A DNA stretch of 22,975 nt, taken from assembly GCA_963930185.1 (NCBI GenBank), contig CAWVLT010000077.1:1-22975 (forward strand). Direction: 5' to 3'. Below the pieces are notes generated by a model. It was given only the letters and a program-made list of their open reading frames with translations, did no database searches and was not told the DNA's origin. Position numbers and translations under genes: made by a program. The stretch is from JAGZEG01 sp963930185. Its GTDB lineage: Bacteria; Actinomycetota; Coriobacteriia; Coriobacteriales; UMGS124. Of the stretch, positions 14,957-21,293 are shown in pieces (the stretch's first letter is position 1; each line of letters opens with the position of its first letter).

Positions 14957-16321
14957 ATGGCAGGCAGGGACATGGCTCAAGAGGACCGTAGTGTCGAGGG
15001 GACGCGCGGCGCGGGGGAGCACGTCGCCTCCCGACCGGCCGGGCACGTCGCCACGATGGCCGTCGGTGACGCTGGCGCACAGGTGGCCGACCCGGGCTAC
15101 GACGTCGCCCCCGGCTACGAGCTCTCCTTCGTCGAGCGGGTGTTCTGCGAGCTCGTGCGCATCGACTCGCCCTCGTTTCACGAGCGCGCCATGGCGCGCG
15201 AGGTGCGTCGCCGCCTGAATGAGTTGGGCTTCACCGTCACCGAGGACGACACCCTGGGCACCAACGACGGCATGGTGACGTCGCTGGTCAACACGCGGCG
15301 CTTCGGCGAGCTCGCAGGGCCGTCGCACCCGCTCAAGCGCCTGCTGCACACCGGCAGCGACTGCGGCAACCTCTTCGCCACGCTGCCCGGCCAGGGCGAG
15401 CTCGCGCACGAGGATCCCATCCTGTTCATCACGCATCTCGACACGGTCATGCCGGCCCTGGGCAAGCGCGCCGTGGTGCACGAGGACGGCCGCATCACTA
15501 GCGCCGGCAGCACGGTGCTGGGCGCCGACGACCTGGCAAGCATCGCCTGCGTCATTGCGGCGGTTCGCCACCTGCAGGAGCGGGGCGTGGCGCACCGGCC
15601 TGTCGAGCTCGCCTGCATGGTCGCCGAGGAGGCCGGCAACGTGGGCGCCCGCGCCTTCGACTTCGGCCGCTGCAGCGCGAGCATGGCATACACGCTCGAC
15701 TTCTCCGGCGACCCCAACGAGTACGCCTACCAGGCGCCCACCATCATCTACTTCACCATCGAGGTCCTGGGCCGCGCGGCGCATGCCGGCTTCTATCCCG
15801 AGCGGGGCGTGAACGCCATCAAGATCGCTGCCCGCGCCATCGAGCAGGTGGAGTGCGGCCGCATCGACGAGGACACCACCGTCAACGTGGGCCTTATCTC
15901 GGGCGGGCGGGGCACCAACGTGGTGCCGGCCACCTGCGTGGTGCGCGGCGAGGTGCGCAGCTACGTCCACGAGCGGGCCGAGGCGCACGCGCGACACGTC
16001 TGTGAGCTGTTCGAGGCGGCGGCCAAGGAGCTTGGCGGCGAGGTGAGCGCGCAGCTCAGCGAGGCGTGCCATGCCTACCGCACCCCGCACGACGCCCCGG
16101 TGGTCGAGCGCTTCGAGCGCGCCTGCCGCGCCCTGGGCATGGAGGCGAAGGGCCAGCCCACCTTCGGCGGCAGTGACAACAACGTGGCGGTCGCTTACGG
16201 CATCCCCGGCATCGTCATGGCCAACGGCATGCGCGAGGCCCACTCAACGCGCGAGCACGTGGAGCCCGGCGACCTCGCCCTGGTCCAGCGCCTCGTCGAG
16301 GAGCTGCTCACGCTGGAGTAG
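14957..16321 (+). CDS. PepT-like M20 family metallopeptidase
   Basis: A 454-aa dizinc aminopeptidase of the peptidase T-like group. Visible motifs are FITHLDTVMPALG with ligands H160 and D162, STVLGADDLAS with bridging D191, AEEAGNVGAR with E224 and E225, LDFSG, and the C-terminal ligand histidine in MREAHSTREHVEPGD. The dimerisation insert (IEVLGRAAHAGFYPERGVNA) is present. It probably trims tripeptides or dipeptides in the cytoplasm. ATG 14957 has GAGGGGG about 9 nt upstream; ATG 14972 is an alternative. Residues 1-52 are a polar N-terminal extension not normally found before the catalytic domain, so the true start may lie further in, for example at 15056. Confidence 0.92.
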   Translation: MAGRDMAQEDRSVEGTRGAGEHVASRPAGHVATMAVGDAGAQVADPGYDVAPGYELSFVERVFCELVRIDSPSFHERAMAREVRRRLNELGFTVTEDDTLGTNDGMVTSLVNTRRFGELAGPSHPLKRLLHTGSDCGNLFATLPGQGELAHEDPILFITHLDTVMPALGKRAVVHEDGRITSAGSTVLGADDLASIACVIAAVRHLQERGVAHRPVELACMVAEEAGNVGARAFDFGRCSASMAYTLDFSGDPNEYAYQAPTIIYFTIEVLGRAAHAGFYPERGVNAIKIAARAIEQVECGRIDEDTTVNVGLISGGRGTNVVPATCVVRGEVRSYVHERAEAHARHVCELFEAAAKELGGEVSAQLSEACHAYRTPHDAPVVERFERACRALGMEAKGQPTFGGSDNNVAVAYGIPGIVMANGMREAHSTREHVEPGDLALVQRLVEELLTLE

Positions 16322-16372
16322 GACGCGCGCGACACGGGCAGGGCGTGCGCGACACGGGCGCGGCGCCGGGCC

Positions 16373-17536
16373 CTACGCGAGCGAGTCTGCGAACTCGAGC
16401 GCCTCTCGCACGTGAGCCTCAGTGGTGGCCCAGGAGGTGACGAAGCGGATCACCTGCGTGGCGCCCTCGTCGAAGAACACCTCGCACCCAAGCGCCTCGC
16501 ACAGCCTCTGTGCGCGCGGCGTTTCCACGCGATAGAACAGCTGGTTGGAGGCCACGGGCGCAAACTGTTCGTAGCCCAGAGCGTCAAGCCCCTCGGCCAG
16601 CATGCGCGCCATGGCGTTGGCGTTGCGCGCGCAGGCGTACCACAGCTCGCCTCCGTTCTCGAAGGCGGCCTCGAACTGCACGCCCAGAAGGCGACCCTTG
16701 GCGAGCAGGTTCTGGTGCTGCTTCATGAGCCAGGGGAAGTCCTGGCGCAGCTGCGGGTCGCGGATCACCACGGCCTCACCGAACATCAGGCCGTTCTTGG
16801 TGCCGCCGATGTAGAACGCGTCGGCAAGCCGGGCCACCTGCGGCAGCGTCAGGTCGTTGCCCTGCGCGGTGAGGGCGCTGGCCAGGCGCGCGCCGTCGAG
16901 GAACAGCTTCATGTCGTGCCCGTGCGCGTAGGCCGCCAGCTCCTCCAGGCGCTGTCTGGTGTAGACCCCGCCCAGCTCGGTGGTGTCGCTCACGTAGATC
17001 ACCCGCGGGCGCGTCATGTGGTTGCCGAAGGCGGCGTTGGCCCGCACGATGGCGTCCACACCCGCCACGCTCACAAAGCCGTCCGTGTCGCTGGTGGCCA
17101 GCGCCTTGTGGCCGCTCGCCTCGATGGCGCCCGTCTCGTGGGTGTTGATGTGCCCGTCGGGGGTGCACACCACGGCGTCGTAGGGGCGCTCGAGCAGACC
17201 GCACAGCGAGATGACGTTGGCCGCGGTGCCGCCCACCACGAACTCCACGCTCGCCTCGTCCTCGGTGAGCTCGCACGCCTGCAAAACGAGCCGGCGGGCC
17301 CGCGCACAGTGCTCGTCGGTGGTGTAGCCGCCGGCCTGCTCGAGGTTGGTACGCACCAGGGCGTCGAGCACGGCGGGGTGCGCGCCTTCGGAGTAGTCGT
17401 TGGTGAACTGGTGGAGCCTGCTCGCGGCGGGCACCGTTGGCTCGGGCGCCTGCTGCGCCGCCGGGGTCGTGCACTCTGTAGTGGTTGGCGCCTCGTGCTC
17501 GGTCATAACCGATGTCGCATGCTCGGTCGTCGTCAT
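16373..17536 (-). CDS. ltaE: Low-specificity threonine aldolase (PLP beta-eliminating lyase family)
   Basis: A 387-aa PLP enzyme that splits L-threonine or L-allo-threonine into glycine and acetaldehyde. It shows FTNDYSEGAHPAVLDAL at the domain start, FVVGGTAANVISL, HINTHETGAIEASGHK, LFLDGARLASAL with D214 near the PLP ring, and YIGGTKNGLMFGEA with Schiff-base lysine K247. Residues 1-40 are a polar Thr/Glu/Pro tail with repeated TTTE/TEHE motifs and are unusual for the family. ATG 17536 has AAGGGA about 10 nt upstream; the longer frame to 17701 is basic and unlikely to be coding. It is convergent with the peptidase gene, 51 nt apart. Confidence 0.93.
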   Translation of the reverse strand: MTTTEHATSVMTEHEAPTTTECTTPAAQQAPEPTVPAASRLHQFTNDYSEGAHPAVLDALVRTNLEQAGGYTTDEHCARARRLVLQACELTEDEASVEFVVGGTAANVISLCGLLERPYDAVVCTPDGHINTHETGAIEASGHKALATSDTDGFVSVAGVDAIVRANAAFGNHMTRPRVIYVSDTTELGGVYTRQRLEELAAYAHGHDMKLFLDGARLASALTAQGNDLTLPQVARLADAFYIGGTKNGLMFGEAVVIRDPQLRQDFPWLMKQHQNLLAKGRLLGVQFEAAFENGGELWYACARNANAMARMLAEGLDALGYEQFAPVASNQLFYRVETPRAQRLCEALGCEVFFDEGATQVIRFVTSWATTEAHVREALEFADSLA

Positions 17537-17654
17537 GGTGGCGGGTTCCCTTCTTCCTTTGGGGCCGGCGTCTCTGCGGCGCTTCCGTTCCTTGCGCGTA
17601 TGTGACTGCGCGTGCAAAGGCTCCATGTCGCTTGGCTTAGCGGTTTTCCGTAGA

Positions 17655-17660
17655 ATTGTA
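17655..17660 (-). promoter_or_regulatory. -10 element candidate for ltaE
   Basis: On the minus strand TACAAT (17655-17660) is a near-consensus -10. A TTGGCC lies upstream, but at 21 nt, too far for a standard -35. The leader to the ltaE start would be about 115 nt. Confidence 0.3.
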
Positions 17661-17701
17661 AGGCGCGGTGTCCTTCCTTGCGGCCAAAATGCCCGATGCA
17701 T

Positions 17702-17895
17702 CCGGAAAAAGAGGGATCGGACTACATCCGAGCCTGCTCGAAGTCAGAAGACAAACGTTGCGAGTCGCGGTATTGTCACAGAAAGCGCAGGTCAGCGATC
17801 TGGTCACGGTGATCGTGGGCCTGGCGGCTTCTCGCTGTCTCCGCGCCGATGGCGCTCGACATGCCTCAGGTGTAGTCCGATCCCCGGTTTTCTGG
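17702..17895. repeat. 194-bp intergenic element with about 31-bp terminal inverted repeats
   Basis: The left arm 17702-17732 and the right arm 17865-17895 are inverted copies that agree at about 25 of 31 positions. The core GGGATCGGACTACA (17713-17726; inverted at 17871-17884) is exact. Similarity continues outward, as both arms are flanked by AAAAT and CGAT-like sequence. The 132-nt interior shows no coding frame. Architecture resembles the 8028-8191 element, with different arm sequence. Confidence 0.6.
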
Positions 17896-18095
17896 TGATA
17901 TCGATCGATTTTGCTGCACGTGCGCGGGGCGCGAGTCGATTTTTTGCGTCGCGGCGCGAACCCTCATGCCCCTCAGCGTTATGTCCTGTCGATCTTGCCA
18001 TGTCGCGGGCCGTCGGCCTTCTCCAGGGGCCTTCTCCAAGTGTCCTTTTATGTGGAGCGCGCCTGTGTCGGGGTGCACGAGCGCCGCGCAGACCG

Positions 18096-18101
18096 TACAA
18101 T
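18096..18101 (+). promoter_or_regulatory. -10 element candidate for the M18 aminopeptidase
   Basis: TACAAT (18096-18101) is a good -10, about 71 nt before the start codon. No clear -35 is present at 17 nt, where the sequence reads GTGCAC. Confidence 0.35.
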
Positions 18102-18172
18102 ATTCCATTGCAACGAAGCGCGGGCGTGTCGCCCGACCAAAGACAACCGAGACGAACCAAGGAGTCGCCCAT

Positions 18173-19609
18173 ATGGAGAGGCCGAACGCCTGGAAGGCAT
18201 ATGACGAGCAAGACCTCGAGAGCCTCGAGGCCCTGAGCGCCGACTACACCGAGTTCATCAGCACCTGCAAGACCGAGCGCGAGTGCGCCGCGCGCGCCGT
18301 CGAGCTCGCCCGCCAGGCCGGCTACGAGAGCCTCGAGGAGCGCATCGCCGCGGGCGAGCCTCTCAGGGCGGGCGACAAGGTGTGGGCCTGCTGCGACGGC
18401 AAGACCGTCATGCTCGTGCACCTGGGCACCTGCCCGCTCGAGGAGGGCGTCAACATCATCGGGTCGCACATCGACTCGCCGCGCCTCGACATCAAGCAGA
18501 ACCCTGCCTACGAGAGCAACGACATGGCCTACCTTGACACCCACTACTACGGTGGCATCAAGAAGTACCAGTGGGTGACCCTGCCGCTGGCCCTGCACGG
18601 CGTCGTCGCCATGAAGGACGGCAGCGTCAGGCAGGTGTGCATCGGCGAGGACGCCTCCGACCCGGTGTTCTGCGTCACCGACCTGCTCGTGCACCTCTCC
18701 GCCGAGCAGATGAAGAAGACCGCCCGCGAGGTCGTCGAGGGCGAGAACCTCGACGTGCTCGCCGCGGGCCGCCCGCTCGTGCTCAAGTCCGCCGACGACA
18801 AGGCCGCGCCCTCCGGCGACGCCGAGGCCAAGGGCAAGGACGCCGAGAAGGAGCCCGTCAAGGCCATGCTGCTCAAGATGCTGGCCGACCAGCTGGGCAT
18901 CGAGGAGGAGGACCTGCTCTCCGCCGAGATCGAGGTCGTCCCCGCCGGCGCCGCTCGCGACCTGGGCTTTGACCGTTCGATGATCCTGGGCTACGGCCAC
19001 GATGACCGCAGCTGCGCCTACACGAGCCTGCGCGCCCAGCTTGCCTGCGAGCAGCCCCAGCGCACGGCCGTGTGCATCCTGGTCGACAAGGAGGAGATCG
19101 GCTCGAAGGGCGCCACCGGCATGACCAGCCGCTTCTTCGAGAACACCATGGCCGAGGTGCTGGCCCTGGCCGGCGAGGGCGGCGACCTCAAGCTGCGTCG
19201 CTGCCTTGCCCGCTCGCGCATGCTCTCCAGCGACGTGTCGGCCGGCTACGACCCGCTGTACGCCTCGGTGTTCGAGCCGCGCAACTCCTCGTACCTGGGC
19301 CGCGGCCTTACGTTCAACAAGTTCACCGGCAGCGGCGGCAAGGGCGGCTCCAACGACGCCAACGCCGAGTACATCGCCTTCGTGCGCCGCGTCATGGACG
19401 ACGCCCACGTTGCCTGGCAGACCGCCGAGCTCGGCCGCATCGACCAGGGTGGCGGCGGCACCATCGCCTTCATTCTGGCCGAGTACGGCATGCAGGTGAT
19501 CGACTGCGGCATCCCGGTGCTCTCCATGCACGCGCCGTGGGAGGTCGTCAACAAGGCCGACGTCTACGAGGCGTACAAGGGCTATCGCGCCTTTCTCGCC
19601 ACGGCCTAG
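18173..19609 (+). CDS. M18 family aminopeptidase
   Basis: A 478-aa dizinc aminopeptidase of the aspartyl/aminopeptidase I family (PF02127). Metal and catalytic motifs are GSHIDSPRLD with H99, YGHDDRSCAYTS with the bridging aspartate, VDKEEIGSKGATGM with the catalytic and ligand glutamates, SSDVSAGYDP with the second aspartate, and SMHAPWEVVNKADV with the final histidine. Length matches bacterial M18 enzymes. It probably acts in cytoplasmic peptide turnover as a large oligomer. ATG 18173 follows AAGGAG by about 9 nt; the frame runs further upstream without coding character. A lysine/alanine-rich loop around 207-225 (DDKAAPSGDAEAKGKD) is variable. It is followed 90 nt later by hisS. Confidence 0.96.
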   Translation: MERPNAWKAYDEQDLESLEALSADYTEFISTCKTERECAARAVELARQAGYESLEERIAAGEPLRAGDKVWACCDGKTVMLVHLGTCPLEEGVNIIGSHIDSPRLDIKQNPAYESNDMAYLDTHYYGGIKKYQWVTLPLALHGVVAMKDGSVRQVCIGEDASDPVFCVTDLLVHLSAEQMKKTAREVVEGENLDVLAAGRPLVLKSADDKAAPSGDAEAKGKDAEKEPVKAMLLKMLADQLGIEEEDLLSAEIEVVPAGAARDLGFDRSMILGYGHDDRSCAYTSLRAQLACEQPQRTAVCILVDKEEIGSKGATGMTSRFFENTMAEVLALAGEGGDLKLRRCLARSRMLSSDVSAGYDPLYASVFEPRNSSYLGRGLTFNKFTGSGGKGGSNDANAEYIAFVRRVMDDAHVAWQTAELGRIDQGGGGTIAFILAEYGMQVIDCGIPVLSMHAPWEVVNKADVYEAYKGYRAFLATA

Positions 19610-19627
19610 GGTCGGCCGCGCCTCAGC

Positions 19628-19657
19628 CCCCTCGCCGCGGCCATGTCCGGCGAGGGG
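19628..19657. other. Perfect 10-bp GC-rich hairpin before hisS
   Basis: CCCCTCGCCG (19628-19637) pairs exactly with CGGCGAGGGG (19648-19657) around a 10-nt loop. No T-run follows. It lies between the M18 stop and the hisS ribosome site. It may be a 3' stabilising stem, a leader structure of hisS, or a Rho-dependent pause site. Confidence 0.45.
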
Positions 19658-19699
19658 ACGCAGCCTGCATCACCATCACTTCGGGACGGAAGGGATTCC

Positions 19700-21097
19700 A
19701 TGCCTACCAACAAGCCAAAGGGAACCGAGGACCTCATCGGCAACGACGCGCTCACCTGGGCCTACATGCGCGACGTGGCGGAGCAGGTGTTCACGCCATA
19801 TGGATACGCGCCCATCGAGGTGCCCATGTTCGAGCAGGCCGACGTCTTCGTCCACGGCATAGGGACCTCCACCGACGTGGTGCGCAAGGAGATGTTCACC
19901 GTCCTGTCGCCCGACGGCTACGCCAAGGTCTCGCAGGGCCGCGCCGCCGAGCTCAAGGCCGACCAGCGCCTCGCGCTGCGCCCTGAGGGCACGGCCGGCA
20001 CCGTGCGCGCCGCCATCGAGCACAACCTGGTGCCGCAGGGCGCCGCGCCGGCCAAGCTGTGGTACGCGGGCTCGATGTTTCGCGCCGAGCGTCCCCAGAA
20101 GGGCCGCCTGCGCGAGTTCCACCAGATCGGCGTGGAGTGCCTGGGCGCGAGCGACCCGGCGGCGGACGCCGAGGTCATCATCATGTTCATGCGCTTCGTC
20201 GAGGCGCTGGGCATCGACGCGGCCAGCGTGCGCCTGCTGCTCAACTCCATGGGTGACGACGCCTGCCGCCCCGCCTACCGCGACGCGGTGAGCGCCTACA
20301 TCAACGCGCACGCCGACGAGCTGTGCGAGGAGTGCCGCCGCCGCGCCGACACCAACCCGCTACGCGCGTTCGACTGCAAGAACGAGCACTGCCACGAGGT
20401 CATGGAGGGTGCGCCCAAGATCAGTGATGCCCTGTGCCCGGAGTGCCGCGAGCACTACCAGGCGGTCAAGGCCTACCTCGACGCCCAGGGCATCGCCTAC
20501 ATTGAGGACCCCCGTCTGGTGCGCGGGCTTGACTACTACACGCGCACGGTGTTCGAGGTCCAGGTCATCGACGGCTTGGGTTCGCAGAACGCCATCGGGG
20601 GCGGCGGCCGCTACGACAAGCTGTTCGAGACCGCCGGCGGCAAGCCGACCTGCGGCTTGGGCTTCGCCGCGGGCTTCGAGCGCCTCGTGCTCGCCATGCA
20701 GGCGTGCGGCGCGCCGCTGCCGCAGGCCATCTGCCCCGACGTCTACGTCGCCCTGGCCGACCCCTCCTGCGCCTCCCAGGCGTTTGCGCTGGTGCAGCAG
20801 CTGCGCGACTGCGGCTTCATCGTCGAGGCCGACCGCCAGGGCCGCTCGCTCAAGAGCCAGTTCAAGCAGGCCGACAAGTTCCAGGCCCCCGTGGTCGCCG
20901 TGATCGGCCCCGACGAGCTGGCCGCCGGCGGCGTGAAGCTGCGCGACATGGGCACCCATGACGAGCGCGTGGTGGCGCTCGACCAGGCGGCCGCCGAGCT
21001 CGCGGGCCTGCTGGGCCTGGAGGAGTCCGACGAGTGCGGCTGCGGCTGCGGCCACGAGCACGACGGTCAGCCCTGCGAGTGCGGCTGCGACCGCTAG
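19700..21097 (+). CDS. hisS: Histidine--tRNA ligase
   Basis: A 465-aa class II aminoacyl-tRNA synthetase that charges tRNA-His. Evidence includes PKGTEDL at the start, LALRPEGTAG (91-100), motif 2 FRAERPQKGRLREFHQIG (127-144), histidine-A motif LVRGLDYYTRTVFE, GGGGRYD and motif 3 GLGFAAGFERL. A four-cysteine insertion (CEEC, CKNEHC, CPEC around 215-257) is often present in bacterial forms. The anticodon-binding domain follows. Odd feature: the last 22 residues (444-465) hold six cysteines and two histidines, like a metal-binding tail, with no counterpart in typical HisRS. ATG 19700 has GGAAGGGA 5 nt upstream. Confidence 0.97.
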   Translation: MPTNKPKGTEDLIGNDALTWAYMRDVAEQVFTPYGYAPIEVPMFEQADVFVHGIGTSTDVVRKEMFTVLSPDGYAKVSQGRAAELKADQRLALRPEGTAGTVRAAIEHNLVPQGAAPAKLWYAGSMFRAERPQKGRLREFHQIGVECLGASDPAADAEVIIMFMRFVEALGIDAASVRLLLNSMGDDACRPAYRDAVSAYINAHADELCEECRRRADTNPLRAFDCKNEHCHEVMEGAPKISDALCPECREHYQAVKAYLDAQGIAYIEDPRLVRGLDYYTRTVFEVQVIDGLGSQNAIGGGGRYDKLFETAGGKPTCGLGFAAGFERLVLAMQACGAPLPQAICPDVYVALADPSCASQAFALVQQLRDCGFIVEADRQGRSLKSQFKQADKFQAPVVAVIGPDELAAGGVKLRDMGTHDERVVALDQAAAELAGLLGLEESDECGCGCGHEHDGQPCECGCDR

Positions 21098-21147
21098 GAC
21101 GTCGCCGGTCCTCTGCTCGCGGATGGTCATTCTTTGCAGAGGCCCGC

Positions 21148-21171
21148 ATCTGACAGGACAGCGTGTCAGAT
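21148..21171. promoter_or_regulatory. Dyad upstream of clpC
   Basis: ATCTGACA (21148-21155) and TGTCAGAT (21164-21171) are exact inverted copies around 8 nt. The dyad lies about 40 nt upstream of the clpC -10 candidate and 50 nt past the hisS stop. It is not CIRCE, HspR or the CtsR heptad repeat. It could be an operator for a stress regulator or a transcript 3' hairpin. Confidence 0.4.
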
Positions 21172-21208
21172 CACGCCCCGAATGGGTATGAGGGCGGAAA
21201 ATTCGAGG

Positions 21209-21214
21209 TAGACT
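21209..21214 (+). promoter_or_regulatory. -10 element candidate for clpC
   Basis: TAGACT (21209-21214) in the context GAGGTAGACTATC, like the GGGGTAGACTAG of the promoter at 4265. There is no clear -35. The leader would be about 75 nt. Confidence 0.4.
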
Positions 21215-21293
21215 ATCGGTGAGTGGCGATGCGCCGGCGCGAGGCAAGGTGCGCCGGCCCGCATCGCGCGCGAGCCGAGGATAGGAGGCGCCC

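Larger units (their letters stand above)
17537..18172. other. 636-nt divergent intergenic region
   Basis: No reading frame here looks coding. It contains the inverted-repeat element at 17702-17895, near-copy motifs TCGATTTT (17903-17910 and 17936-17943), a 13-nt-period tandem GGCCTTCTCCA (18015-18025 and 18028-18038), and -10-like elements for both flanking genes (17655-17660 minus, 18096-18101 plus). It is the longest gene-free stretch in the window. Confidence 0.55.

Noticed and set aside
14135..16243. 702-codon minus-strand frame opposite the MarR and M20 genes
   Set aside because: It spans two well-supported plus-strand genes and has no recognisable domain; its length is a GC-content artefact.
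16322..16372. GCGCGACACGGGC duplicated in the gap between the peptidase and threonine aldolase genes
   Set aside because: Two short copies in 51 nt of very GC-rich sequence; probably a local duplication with no further support.
19610..19699. T-box riboswitch upstream of hisS
   Set aside because: The 90-nt gap is too short and has no T-box sequence or antiterminator; only a simple GC-rich hairpin.
21098..21293. CIRCE or CtsR operator upstream of clpC
   Set aside because: Neither the CIRCE inverted repeat nor the CtsR heptad direct repeat is present.
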